Assembly: GCA_964485395.1 (NCBI GenBank)
Contig: CAZAJF010000001.1
Span: 183,055-247,054, forward strand
Direction: 5' to 3'
DNA: 64,000 bases
DNA from: JANNSO01 sp964485395
Lineage (GTDB): Bacteria; Spirochaetota; Spirochaetia; Treponematales; UBA12059
Shown: positions 15,604 to 24,051 of the stretch, one piece after another
Layout: every line of letters starts with the position of its first letter
Position numbering within the stretch: position 1 is the stretch's first letter
Position numbers and translations under genes: made by a program
Notes under the pieces: model-generated
What the model was told of the DNA's origin: nothing
Databases searched by the model: none
Seen by the model: only the letters and a program-made list of their open reading frames with translations

Positions 15604-16759
15604 ATTCGCCGCCTTCCTCGCGCCCGCCAACCTGGGCGCCGTTTTTAAGCGAACACTGGAAAATGAATCCGCAGGTTATGGCCACCGACAGGATGGAGGA
15701 TCCGCCGGCCGAAAAAAACGGCAGAGGAACGCCGGTGGCGGGAACGAGGCCGCAGGCCACCGAAATATTGATGATGGTCTGAAGCCCGAGGTATGAAGCC
15801 ATTCCAAAGACGAGAAATGACGAGAAAGAGTCCGCGGACCTCAAGGACAACCGGTAGGCCCTGTACAGGAAAAGCGACCAGAGCGCCACGAAAAAGAGCA
15901 CGCCCGCGAATCCCGTTTCCTCCACCCAAGCGGCGAACACGAAATCGGATTGCACTTCCGGAATGCTGCGGAGCTTGAGCGTTCCCTGCCCGATGCCTTT
16001 TCCCAGGAGGCCGCCAGATCGTATCGCGCGGAGCGAGCTGTTTACCTGGTACGAAATATCCGCGGGATCGAACGATGGCGCCAGGAAGCCCAGGACCCGC
16101 CTCAGGCGGTAGTCGCTCGTAAGAACCGACAGGCTGGCCAGGGGAACGGTCAGCGAGACGGCCGCGCCGAAGAACACCAGGGGAACCTCGGCGATCCAGA
16201 ACATCACCATGGCAAGGCTTCCGATGAGCATCGCGGTGGAAAAATCGTTCTGAAGCAGAATGAGGCCGACACCCGCGACCGTGATGAGCAAAGGAGGCAA
16301 TATTGAATTCACCAAGTCGGGCAGCTTGCCCTCTTTCTTGGAGAAGATGTGCGCAAGGTAGAATATAAGCGCCGGCTTGAAGAGCTCCGAGGGCTGAAAC
16401 TGGAAAGAACCGAAACCGAACCACCGCGAGGCGCCGTTTTTCGTTATGCCTATGCCGGGAAGGAACGGAAGGGCCAGGAGGAGCAGGGACGCAAAGATCG
16501 CCAAGGCCGAATATTTCCGCAGGAAGGACAGCGGAATGTAGGCGCACGCCAGGAACAGGGCTATCGAGGCGGGTAAAAAATAAATAATCTGGCGCAGCGC
16601 GAAATATCCCGGCGATTTCTGGAGCGTCACCGCGTATCCGTAGGAGGCGGAATACAGTGTGGCCACGCCGATCCCGGCGAGGAGGATCAGGCACGCGAGC
16701 ATGACCATGTCCGCGGAATTTTTGTCATTTCGGTTTTCTATGCTGAAACTTACCGCCAC
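15596..16759 (-). CDS. ftsW: FtsW, septal peptidoglycan polymerase (SEDS family)
   Basis: FtsW (387 aa) is a ten-helix SEDS protein that polymerises lipid II at the septum with a cognate class B PBP. Family marks: ALRQIIYFLPASIALFLA, NGASRWFGFGSFQFQPSELF (the SEDS signature), GLILLQNDFSTAMLIG with the catalytic-region Asp, and a C-terminal VPLPFFSAGGSSILSVAITC. A GTG start at 16759 has AGGAGG about 5 nt upstream. It lies 39 bp after mraY. The PBP partner (FtsI) is not encoded in this cluster, so it must be elsewhere. Confidence 0.96.
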   Translation of the reverse strand: MAVSFSIENRNDKNSADMVMLACLILLAGIGVATLYSASYGYAVTLQKSPGYFALRQIIYFLPASIALFLACAYIPLSFLRKYSALAIFASLLLLALPFLPGIGITKNGASRWFGFGSFQFQPSELFKPALIFYLAHIFSKKEGKLPDLVNSILPPLLITVAGVGLILLQNDFSTAMLIGSLAMVMFWIAEVPLVFFGAAVSLTVPLASLSVLTSDYRLRRVLGFLAPSFDPADISYQVNSSLRAIRSGGLLGKGIGQGTLKLRSIPEVQSDFVFAAWVEETGFAGVLFFVALWSLFLYRAYRLSLRSADSFSSFLVFGMASYLGLQTIINISVACGLVPATGVPLPFFSAGGSSILSVAITCGFIFQCSLKNGAQVGGREEGGEYV

Positions 16760-16798
16760 AAGCCCTCCTTTCTCCCGGATTCCATGAAAGAACCGAAA

Positions 16799-17881
16799 CT
16801 ACTGTATCTTGAGCGTCGACAACGCGACGAGGGCGAACAAGCCGCCGAGAATCCAGAACCGGGCCACGACCTTCGTCTCTTTCCAGCCAGAAAGCTCGAA
16901 ATGGTGGTGCAACGGAGCCATCTTGAAGATCCGCTTGCCTTTGGTAAGCTTAAAATAGACGATTTGAATAAATGAGGAGCCTTCCTCGAGGACGAACACG
17001 CCGCCGATTATGAACAGCAGCACTTCCTTCTTCACGATAAGCGCCAGGACCGCGAGGACCCCGCCGAGGCTCAGCGAACCCACGTCGCCCATGAACATCT
17101 CGGCCGGATGCGCGTTGAACCACAGGAAGCCCACGCATGAGCCGATCAGCGCAAGGGTAAACACGGTCAGCTCGCCGGCCCCGCGTATGAAGGGAATGCC
17201 CAGATACGACGACCAGTCCGGCCGGCCGCTCAGGTAGGTAAGTATGGAGAATGCGATCACCGCCATGATTACCAGCCCCGTCGCCAGGCCGTCGAGGCCG
17301 TCGGTGATATTCACCGCGTTGGACCAGGCCATCACGTACACGATCGCGATAGGCACCCAAAAGAGCCCGAGGTCCACGATGGCGCTCTTGAAGAACGGAA
17401 CGTAGAGCATCGTGGTATCGGGCGTCCTGTACAGGTATAAAACTATAACCGACGCCGCGGCCACCAAAAACTGGAGCACCAGCTTCATCTTCGCGGAGAG
17501 CCCGTCGGAGTTCTTCATCTTTATCTTGAGCCAGTCGTCCATGAAGCCGATCGCGCCGAAGCCGAGCATCGAGCCCATGCACACCCAGGTATATACGTTG
17601 TGCAAGTCCACCCAGAGAAGCACCGCGGCGGTTACCGACGCGAGGATCAGGATTCCGCCCATCGTGGGAGTACCGGTTTTTACGAGATGCGTCTGGGGAC
17701 CGTCGAGCCGAACCGATTGCCCGAACTTCAGCGTGCGCATCTTCTCGATTAAGAACGGACCGAAGAGAAAGGCTATCAGCAAGGCGCTTACCGCGGCATA
17801 GGCCGACCGGAACGTAAGGTACCGGAATACGTTCAAGGCCGAAAAATACTTGACCAACGGGTATATCCATTCAAGAAACAT
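16799..17881 (-). CDS. mraY: Phospho-N-acetylmuramoyl-pentapeptide transferase MraY
   Basis: MraY (360 aa) makes lipid I by transferring phospho-MurNAc-pentapeptide to undecaprenyl phosphate in the inner membrane. About ten TM helices. Motifs: GTPTMGGILILASV, GFMDDWLKIKMKNSDGLSAK (catalytic Asp pair), NAVNITDGLDGLATG, and FNAHPAEMFMGDVGSLSLGG. The HHHFE motif is present in MAPLHHHFELSGWKE. All sequence features of an active enzyme are present. It overlaps murF by 11 bp. Confidence 0.98.
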   Translation of the reverse strand: MFLEWIYPLVKYFSALNVFRYLTFRSAYAAVSALLIAFLFGPFLIEKMRTLKFGQSVRLDGPQTHLVKTGTPTMGGILILASVTAAVLLWVDLHNVYTWVCMGSMLGFGAIGFMDDWLKIKMKNSDGLSAKMKLVLQFLVAAASVIVLYLYRTPDTTMLYVPFFKSAIVDLGLFWVPIAIVYVMAWSNAVNITDGLDGLATGLVIMAVIAFSILTYLSGRPDWSSYLGIPFIRGAGELTVFTLALIGSCVGFLWFNAHPAEMFMGDVGSLSLGGVLAVLALIVKKEVLLFIIGGVFVLEEGSSFIQIVYFKLTKGKRIFKMAPLHHHFELSGWKETKVVARFWILGGLFALVALSTLKIQ

Positions 17882-19310
17882 GATCCGCTCCCTTACCGCT
17901 TATCTCCTGGGCCAGTCGCTCGAGTGACAGAGACCTGCTGCCCTTTATCAAGACCAAGTCGCCGTGAGCCGCCCGCGAGCCAAGCTCCCGGGACAGCTCC
18001 GCGTAATCGTATGTATGGAAGAACCGCTCGCCGGCCGCGTCCGGCGCGCCCACGGCGGCTTCGTACGCCCATCGCGCTTCCTCGCCGTAAAACATAACCA
18101 GCGCCGCATCGGAGCGCGCCGCCGCGAAACCCACTTTCTCGTGCGCTTTTTTCGCTTCCGCACCTAGCTCCTTCATGGATCCAAGCACGTATATTTTCCG
18201 GCCGGCAGTCTCCACCTCATCGCAGAATCCGATGGCGGCGACGACGCTCTCGGCATTGGCGTTGTAGCAGTCGTTTACCACGGTAATGGCCCCGCGAATA
18301 ATCTCGGATCGCCCGAATAGCGCGGAGGCTTTCTCCAGCCCCGCCTTTACCGCCTCGGGAGTCGCGCCGCAGTGCGTCGTGATCGATATGGCGGCAAGGG
18401 CGTCCAGCAGGTTATGGGCGCCAGGCAGCGCGAAGCGAATCTCCAGCCCCTTATACTGGACGAGCCATCCGTCGAGTCCGGCGGAGCGGGCGCCCTCGAA
18501 CCCGTCGGTGGAACGCGGGCCAAAGGTGAAGCCCGTGCCGCGGATGCCCTCGAGCAGAAAATCGCGCAGCGAATCCTCTTCCCATACGAACAGCGAGCCG
18601 TTGCCGGTAAAATGACCGGTGATCAGTTTTTTCTGCTCGGCGATGCCTTGCTTGGACCCGCCGAGAAGCCCGATATGGGCAGTGCCGATATTGGTGATCA
18701 CCGCGTAGCCGGGGCGGAAAATTTCCGCGAGCTTTTCCATTTCTCCCACGCGGTTAATACCCATCTCAAAGACGGCTACTTCATGCCGGGGCCGCATCAG
18801 GAAGATGGAGGCGGGAAGCCCGATTTCGGAATTCAGATTTCCCGGATTCCGAACGGTAGGCTTGAAAGCCTCCATTATATTGGCGATCAGCTCCTTGGCG
18901 GTCGTCTTGCCCGACGATCCGGTAACCCCTATCTTGACGATGGGGCCGGAACGGGCGGTCGCGGCGTTCTCGCATGCGAGGCACCAGGCGCGGGCGGCCG
19001 CCTGAAGCGCCGACAGCGGGTCCGAGACGGTTATAAAAGATTGACCGGAACCGAACAGGGACTTGTTCGCGCCGTACCACGCGGCGTCCACGAGGAAGGA
19101 TTTGCAGCCGCGATCGCAAGCGCTGGAAATAAAATCATGGCCGTCGACGCGCTCGCCCTTGAGGGCCACAAACAGCGAATCGATCCCCGCGCTTCGGGAA
19201 TCGGTTTCGACGCGCTCGAACTGTCGGGTATCGCCGTGCAGGGCGGCGCCATATTCGCGGCATGCGCCCGTAAACCAGGCGAGATCCGGCGCTCCGTCTT
19301 TATTATCCAT
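17871..19310 (-). CDS. murF: UDP-MurNAc-tripeptide:D-Ala-D-Ala ligase MurF
   Basis: MurF (479 aa) adds D-Ala-D-Ala to UDP-MurNAc-tripeptide in the cytoplasm. Mur-ligase features: an N-terminal substrate domain with DSRSAGIDSLFVALKG, the ATP loop GVTGSSGKTTAKELIA, NPGNLNSEIGLPAS, GINRVGEMEKLA, VITNIGTAHIGLLG, and a C-terminal domain with VVNDCYNANAESV (family DxYNANP-like) and LIKGSRSL. In many bacteria murE precedes murF; here the upstream gene is the small ftsL-like gene, which overlaps by 8 bp. Confidence 0.97.
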   Translation of the reverse strand: MDNKDGAPDLAWFTGACREYGAALHGDTRQFERVETDSRSAGIDSLFVALKGERVDGHDFISSACDRGCKSFLVDAAWYGANKSLFGSGQSFITVSDPLSALQAAARAWCLACENAATARSGPIVKIGVTGSSGKTTAKELIANIMEAFKPTVRNPGNLNSEIGLPASIFLMRPRHEVAVFEMGINRVGEMEKLAEIFRPGYAVITNIGTAHIGLLGGSKQGIAEQKKLITGHFTGNGSLFVWEEDSLRDFLLEGIRGTGFTFGPRSTDGFEGARSAGLDGWLVQYKGLEIRFALPGAHNLLDALAAISITTHCGATPEAVKAGLEKASALFGRSEIIRGAITVVNDCYNANAESVVAAIGFCDEVETAGRKIYVLGSMKELGAEAKKAHEKVGFAAARSDAALVMFYGEEARWAYEAAVGAPDAAGERFFHTYDYAELSRELGSRAAHGDLVLIKGSRSLSLERLAQEISGKGADHVS

Positions 19311-19596
19311 CGAGCCGCCCCTTCGTCGGGCTTATCTCCACGCGCAGCGTGTTGGCCGGACCCATGGGGGCATAGCCCTCGGCCGCTTTCATGGAAGCGT
19401 CGATGCGAGCCCTGGCGCCCGCTACCGCGATGTTGGAAAGCAGCTTGCGATTCTCCTCGATCCATGCGGACTGGGTCTTCTCGAGCTTTTTCAGCTCGGC
19501 GACCACGGCGTAATGCCTTCCGCTTTGGGATATGACGAGCACGAGCATAAGAGGAATCGACAGGATCAACGCAAGCGAGAGTATTCGTTTCATCAT
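19303..19596 (-). CDS. ftsL: FtsL-like small bitopic division protein
   Basis: A 97-aa protein with a short cytoplasmic N-terminus, one TM helix (about residues 6-24) and an extracytoplasmic region with coiled-coil propensity (ELKKLEKTQSAWIEENRKLL). Size, topology and position directly after rsmH match FtsL, whose sequence is barely conserved between phyla, so the name is positional. The usual neighbour ftsI is missing. The start overlaps the rsmH stop (ATGATG), and the stop overlaps murF. Confidence 0.7.
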   Translation of the reverse strand: MMKRILSLALILSIPLMLVLVISQSGRHYAVVAELKKLEKTQSAWIEENRKLLSNIAVAGARARIDASMKAAEGYAPMGPANTLRVEISPTKGRLDG

Positions 19597-20567
19597 AAGG
19601 ACCTTCCCGGATATGGCTCGGGCCCCGTGCGCGCCACGCGCAACTTCGCGCTTCGCGACGCGGGATTCGCCGACACTTCCGCCTCGCCAGGCTCCACAGG
19701 TTTCCTGGTAACGATGAAGAGGCCGCGCATACCCTCTGTTGTAGGTATCGGCGAAACGACGTCAGGCTTGAATTTGTCCCGAATCACCTTGATCTCGCGG
19801 TCGCGGAACGCTTTCTTCACGATGCGATCCTCCAGCGAATGGAAGCTTATCGCCCCAAGCACTCCATCGGGCGCCAGCGCATCGATAGCCGCGTCCAATG
19901 CGCGGGTTATGCGCCCAAGCTCGTCGTTGACGCAGATGCGTATGGCCTGGAACGTGCGCGTAGCCGGATGGGTACGCCCGTAGCGAGCCTTCGCGGGCAC
20001 TGCCATCTTTACGATTTCCGCCAGCCGCGTCGTCGTAACGATGGGGCTGACCGCGCGCTCGCGCACGATGGCCATGGCTATGCGCTTGGCGAACGGCTCC
20101 TCGCCGTAATTATTCAGAACGCGCATGAGCTCCCGCTCGTCCACTTCATTGATGAGTTCCGAGGCGGACCTCCCAGTTGAAGGATTCAGCCGCATGTCGA
20201 GAGGTTCCTCGCCCTGCAGACTGAATCCCCGCCTCGCTTCCCTGAAATGATACATGGACATGCCAAAATCGAACAATATGATATCCGGCCTCTCGTCGCC
20301 GATGGAGTCAAGGAAAAATTCATCGAAGAAACAGTTGACGAGGCGGACTCGGTCGCCGTAGGGCTCGAGCCTGGCGCGGGCTATGGCCTGCACCTCGGCG
20401 TCGGCGTCCACGCCGATCAGGCGAAGAGTCGGGTAGCGCTCCAGGAACGCGGAAGAATGCCCGGCGAGGCCGAGCGTTCCGTCCACCATGAGCGGGCTGG
20501 GATTCTTCGTTGTAAGCAGGTCGAGCGTCTCTTGCAGAAGCACCGACACATGTCCGCCGTTCACCAT
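19593..20567 (-). CDS. rsmH: 16S rRNA (cytosine1402-N4)-methyltransferase RsmH
   Basis: RsmH/MraW (324 aa) methylates C1402 in the ribosomal P-site using SAM. Motifs: GGHVSVLLQETLDLL, DGTLGLAGHSSAFLE (SAM loop), LIGVDADAEVQAIARARL, DIILFDFGMSMYHF (here GMSMYHF rather than the usual GVSSxQ), EPLDMRLN and AISFHSLEDRIVKKAF near the C-terminus. Start is placed at 20567, where AAGGAAG lies just upstream; an in-frame ATG at 20579 directly follows a T-run and has no SD. The gene lies behind a hairpin after mraZ. Confidence 0.95.
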   Translation of the reverse strand: MVNGGHVSVLLQETLDLLTTKNPSPLMVDGTLGLAGHSSAFLERYPTLRLIGVDADAEVQAIARARLEPYGDRVRLVNCFFDEFFLDSIGDERPDIILFDFGMSMYHFREARRGFSLQGEEPLDMRLNPSTGRSASELINEVDERELMRVLNNYGEEPFAKRIAMAIVRERAVSPIVTTTRLAEIVKMAVPAKARYGRTHPATRTFQAIRICVNDELGRITRALDAAIDALAPDGVLGAISFHSLEDRIVKKAFRDREIKVIRDKFKPDVVSPIPTTEGMRGLFIVTRKPVEPGEAEVSANPASRSAKLRVARTGPEPYPGRSL

Positions 20568-20579
20568 AACTTCCTTCAT

Positions 20580-20616
20580 AAAAAACTAAATTCAATTCGC
20601 AGCGCGAATTGAATTT
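20580..20616 (-). terminator. AT-rich hairpin plus T-run between mraZ and rsmH (possible attenuator)
   Basis: Perfect 13-bp arms, AAATTCAATTCGC (20588-20600) and GCGAATTGAATTT (20604-20616), with a 3-nt loop. In the transcribed (minus) direction the stem is followed by AG and six T residues (20580-20585), ending at the first rsmH ATG. This is the form of an intrinsic terminator, although the stem is AT-rich. It could separate mraZ expression from the rest of the division operon. A near-copy of the hairpin occurs at 51986-52015. Confidence 0.6.
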
Positions 20617-20620
20617 TCCG

Positions 20621-21064
20621 TTAAAGGTTCTGAATATCCAAAGCCTCGGACGCGGCCGCGAATTCCGCTTCCGTGGCGTCGAGCCATGCGCGATACGTGT
20701 CTACGTCCCAAATCTCCAGCCGCTTTGTAATGCCCAATACGACGCAGTCCTTGGAAAGTCCCGCGTATTCCCGCAACGACTGCGGAATCGCTATGCGCCC
20801 GGCCTTGTCGATCTCCACTTCCTGGGCGGGAGCGATGATGCGTCGCTGCATGATGCGCGCCTGCTGATGAAACAGGCTCGTGGAAGCAAACAGCTGTTCA
20901 GACAGCGCGGTCCAGCGTTCCGGGGTAAAAAGCCACAGGCATTTGTCCACGCCCTGGGTAACAACAAGAACGTTTCCCTCGAGTCCGGCACGTAATTTTG
21001 CCGGCAACGAGATGCGTCCTTTATCATCCAGCGTGTTTTTAAACTCGCCTGTAACCAGTTCCAT
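20621..21064 (-). CDS. mraZ: MraZ, division-cluster transcriptional regulator
   Basis: MraZ (147 aa) is a DNA-binding AbrB-like repeat protein that controls its own division cluster. Both half-domains are present: EFKNTLDDKGRISLPAKLRA at the N-terminus and EVEIDKAGRIAIPQSLREYA about 75 residues later, the characteristic duplicated DxxGR motif. The ATG at 21064 has a GGAAGGGG SD overlapping the nearest MraZ box. It is the first gene of the minus-strand cluster. Confidence 0.97.
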   Translation of the reverse strand: MELVTGEFKNTLDDKGRISLPAKLRAGLEGNVLVVTQGVDKCLWLFTPERWTALSEQLFASTSLFHQQARIMQRRIIAPAQEVEIDKAGRIAIPQSLREYAGLSKDCVVLGITKRLEIWDVDTYRAWLDATEAEFAAASEALDIQNL

Positions 21065-21073
21065 GACACCCCT

Positions 21074-21108
21074 TCCCGCTTTATCCCACTTTATCCCACA
21101 ATCTCCCT
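21074..21108 (-). promoter_or_regulatory. MraZ operator: four boxes spaced 10 bp
   Basis: On the minus strand the pentamers AGGGA (21108-21104), TGGGA (21098-21094), TGGGA (21088-21084) and CGGGA (21078-21074) recur at exact 10-bp intervals just upstream of mraZ. This is the arrangement known for MraZ-binding sites (repeated TGGGA/GTGGG with about 10-bp period). A further TGGGA lies at 21129-21125. It predicts autoregulation of the cluster. Confidence 0.85.
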
Positions 21109-21110
21109 AT

Positions 21111-21138
21111 ATACTACCTTTTATTCCCACAATGTCAA
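21111..21138 (-). promoter_or_regulatory. Sigma-70-type promoter of the mraZ cluster
   Basis: TTGACA (21138-21133), 16-bp spacer, TAGTAT (21116-21111). An alternative -10 is TATATA (21113-21108) at 19 bp. Transcription would start near 21100-21104, inside the MraZ boxes, so MraZ binding would block initiation or early elongation. Confidence 0.7.
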
Positions 21139-21161
21139 CGAATTGATTGAATGGTTACAAC

Positions 21162-21294
21162 TAGACAGAATAATATTTCTAGCGTATTGCTACATATTTG
21201 TGAAGTAGTTTCTGGAAAGATTGTGGCGTGAAGTCGAAAAAACTACTAAAGTAATTGGATTGGAGATTTTTTATCGCAGAGTAGACAGAATAAT
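21162..21294. repeat. 13-bp direct repeat flanking AT-rich DNA downstream of the truncated sensor gene
   Basis: TAGACAGAATAAT occurs at 21162-21174 and again at 21282-21294, 120 bp apart. The sequence between and around them is visibly AT-richer than the neighbouring genes and holds no convincing ORF. It sits immediately after the stop of the sensor gene at 21307. It may mark the scar of a deletion or of a lost insertion, but no terminal inverted repeats or transposase remnants were seen. Confidence 0.55.
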
Positions 21295-21306
21295 GCTAGT
21301 CGACTT

Positions 21307-23898
21307 TCAACTTCTGCCTGCGAGCTTTTTTGCCTCAAACAATTTTTGCTGGGTATCTTCAAGGTTTCGCACAATCGTCTCGAGCTTGGCATTGGCGGCG
21401 GAAAGCTCTTCATTACGCTCGTTTACTTCCATGGTTTTAATCGCGATAGCCGCCACAAGTTCGTCGTTGTGACGATGAATTTGCACGGTTCGATAACGGG
21501 CCATGAGGAGCCCTACCCCAACGCACGTGAGAACGATGGCTATGAAAAACCAGCTTGTCTGGAAAAATGTCGGAATCACTATCAGCGACCACTCCTGCGC
21601 ATCGCCGGCCCGAATCGTTCCGTTCATTTGAATCTCAATGAGCATACGATATTTCCCCGGGGGGATATTGGTGTAGGTAACTACGTTTTGGGTGCTGGTC
21701 CTGAAATCAGGGTCAAAACCTTCGATTTTAATTCTATAGACAAGTTCTTGTTCTTTAAGGAAGGTAAACGGGTTGATTACCAGGTCGATCCTTCGGGTGG
21801 CCGGTGGAATGAGAATCTGGCCGGCCGGCAAGAACGCATCGGCCGCCAACGATTTTCCGTCTGCGACGACGGAGCCCAGGGATGGCCGCACGGGCCGTAT
21901 ATCCTCCCGGTAGAGTTCGGGGTCAAGCGCCGTAAAGCCGCGATTGCCACCCATGAACAGCTGCCCGGAATTGCTGGAAATAATACCGCGAAGGCCTGCC
22001 GCGTCGGAAACGAAACCGTCAAGCTTGCTTAAGCGCTGAACGATTCCCGTCGAGCGGTCGCAGACGAACCAGCCAAACGGCGTACCGCCCCAGAGACGGC
22101 CTTTTTTGTCGAGAGACAGGGTTTTTACTCCGGGGTCCATTTCCGCGAAACCAAGGTCGATTTTCCGCGCCTGCTTCTTCGCAGGGTCATAGCGTATCAA
22201 ACCGGCTTCGCAGCCGACCCATACCAAGCCCTGGGAGTCTTCGAGCAGATCATTGATATAATGAAGCTTCTCGCTGGAAACACCCTCGATGACGAGCGGA
22301 TGAAGGACTCCCGAGCCCTGACTTTTTAGCGGATTCCATGAAATCAAGCCAATCCCGCTGCCGATCCAAAAAGCAGCACCGTCAAAAGACGGCGTAAAAA
22401 TCTCCATGGAAAGCGAAGTGCCGTCCAATCGCGTGGGCAAGGGCTTCAACCATTCGATTCTTGGGTTTGCCTCACCGACGATTCGGCCCATACCCTGATT
22501 TATCGAGCTTAGCCAGATTCTATTTGCATGAAACCGGGTAACATAGGTGGATGCAGGATTTTTTGGCGTGGGGCTATCCGAAAGGGGAATATTCGTGACA
22601 ACCCCGGTTTTCAAGTCTACCCGGTAGAAAAAAAGGCCTGCCGCGATCCAAAGCCTGTTTTTATCGTCAACGGCCATGGAATACACAACCCGATTGCTCA
22701 GATCTTTCGGCCACTGCAGGCTTAGAAGTCTGGTCGTGCCGGCTTCGGTAACGCCGATCACGTTTTGGCTCGTCGCGAAATAGATGGCGCCTTTATGTTC
22801 GGCCATCGCAGTTACCGTACTCGAAGCGCTGAACTCATGGAATTTACCCGAGGAAAAACGGTTCCCCACGATAGGTTGCATCCAAGGATCCCATCGCTGA
22901 AGGCCGCCCAGCTGAATGCCGAAAACCATGCCGCCGGCATCGTCCGCGAGGATCCTGTTAACCGACAAACCTGCGAGGCCGCGTGTCGAATTCGGGTCGG
23001 GAACGAAATGAGATTCCAGAGCGTCATTCTTGAAAATAAACAAACCGAGCGCGGAGGCGCACCATAAACGTCCCCAACGGTCATTGGCCATGGACCAAAT
23101 ATAACCATTCCCCACCGCGATACTGTCCTGAACTACCTTGAAACAGCGAGCGGTTTCGTCCCAATGGGCATAGCCGCCGTTATAGCTCGCAAGAAGCCTT
23201 CCCGTATCGTCGGTATAAAAGCTTGAGGCTCCGAACGATTCCCGGGTACCGTCGGCTTTTTGGAGCTGCACTTCCGTGACTGTCTTGAAGTCGTAGATGC
23301 CGGTCGCGCCAAAGGTACTCACCCAGCACGTGCCGTCCTTGCGATACCGCAAAGCCAGCACCCGTTCCTTTCCAGGGAAAGACGAGCCGTTGAAGCCGCC
23401 GCCTTCCTGCCAGGATGCGCCTGCCGGGTCGAATTCCAGAAGCCCACGGCCCAAGGTAGCCACGAGCAAGGTTCCCCGCTCGGTCCACTCGAGCCGCCAG
23501 CAAGCCGAAGCGGGAACGCCTTCTTTCTGGGCTGGAGGAAGGTAGCTGGAAAATTTATTCTTTACCGGATCGAAAACGCTGATACCGCCGAACGAGCCAA
23601 TCCAGATTTTTCCATCGGGGGCTTCCAGAAGGTCCAAAACAATCGGCTGTACCAGGGATTCGGAAGGAAACAGTTGAAACGTCGCGCCATCCCAGCGCGC
23701 GAGCCCATTTTCGCCGCCTATCCAGATGAATCGATTTTTATCCTGGATAATCGCATAAATCGTGGGACCGGGTACGCCGTCCTCGCTGGAAAAAGTGTCG
23801 AAGCCCGATTCAAGCGGACTCGGCTGAACATCCAAGGCAATTGCCGAAACCGCAAAAAAAATGAGAATTAAAGCAAGAATCCAGGTTCGCAATGGCAT
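21307..23898 (-). CDS. Two-component-regulator-propeller sensor without output domain
   Basis: An 863-aa exported sensor. Start 23898 (MPLRTW) follows AAAGAGG by 5 nt. It has a signal/anchor segment (about 5-22), then reg_prop-type propeller blades (for example IYAIIQDKNRFIWIGGENGL and LLEDSQGLVWVGCEAGLIRY), a Y_Y_Y-like Ig domain (about 660-745, with YRIKIEGFDPDFRT), a TM helix (about 768-788) and a coiled coil. The chain stops at LEDTQQKLFEAKKLAGRS, where homologous kinases would continue into HisKA. No kinase, GGDEF or helix-turn-helix domain follows. It is either a truncated histidine kinase or a signalling-dead receptor. A perfect TATAAT lies at 23934-23929. No response regulator is adjacent. 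Confidence 0.8.
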   Translation of the reverse strand: MPLRTWILALILIFFAVSAIALDVQPSPLESGFDTFSSEDGVPGPTIYAIIQDKNRFIWIGGENGLARWDGATFQLFPSESLVQPIVLDLLEAPDGKIWIGSFGGISVFDPVKNKFSSYLPPAQKEGVPASACWRLEWTERGTLLVATLGRGLLEFDPAGASWQEGGGFNGSSFPGKERVLALRYRKDGTCWVSTFGATGIYDFKTVTEVQLQKADGTRESFGASSFYTDDTGRLLASYNGGYAHWDETARCFKVVQDSIAVGNGYIWSMANDRWGRLWCASALGLFIFKNDALESHFVPDPNSTRGLAGLSVNRILADDAGGMVFGIQLGGLQRWDPWMQPIVGNRFSSGKFHEFSASSTVTAMAEHKGAIYFATSQNVIGVTEAGTTRLLSLQWPKDLSNRVVYSMAVDDKNRLWIAAGLFFYRVDLKTGVVTNIPLSDSPTPKNPASTYVTRFHANRIWLSSINQGMGRIVGEANPRIEWLKPLPTRLDGTSLSMEIFTPSFDGAAFWIGSGIGLISWNPLKSQGSGVLHPLVIEGVSSEKLHYINDLLEDSQGLVWVGCEAGLIRYDPAKKQARKIDLGFAEMDPGVKTLSLDKKGRLWGGTPFGWFVCDRSTGIVQRLSKLDGFVSDAAGLRGIISSNSGQLFMGGNRGFTALDPELYREDIRPVRPSLGSVVADGKSLAADAFLPAGQILIPPATRRIDLVINPFTFLKEQELVYRIKIEGFDPDFRTSTQNVVTYTNIPPGKYRMLIEIQMNGTIRAGDAQEWSLIVIPTFFQTSWFFIAIVLTCVGVGLLMARYRTVQIHRHNDELVAAIAIKTMEVNERNEELSAANAKLETIVRNLEDTQQKLFEAKKLAGRS

Positions 23899-24014
23899 TG
23901 GACCTCTTTCCTGTCGACCTTCACTTTCATTATAAATTATGGAATCGCGCAATTCCAGAGCTTAATTTGCCTTTAATCCAATATCTCCAAAGAAGAGCCA
24001 GAAATCGAAGGCTC

Positions 24015-24043
24015 TTGTAAAAAGCAAATAATTATCATAAAAT
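24015..24043 (+). promoter_or_regulatory. Promoter giving a probable leaderless mRNA (gene at 24052)
   Basis: TTGTAA (24015-24020), 17-bp spacer, TAAAAT (24038-24043), then only 8 nt to the ATG at 24052. Start of transcription would fall at or next to the start codon, and there is no Shine-Dalgarno. Confidence 0.6.
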
Positions 24044-24051
24044 CACGCATC

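Noticed and set aside
18372..19535. 387-codon open frame antisense to murF and ftsL
   Set aside because: It crosses two real, overlapping genes and has no recognisable domain.
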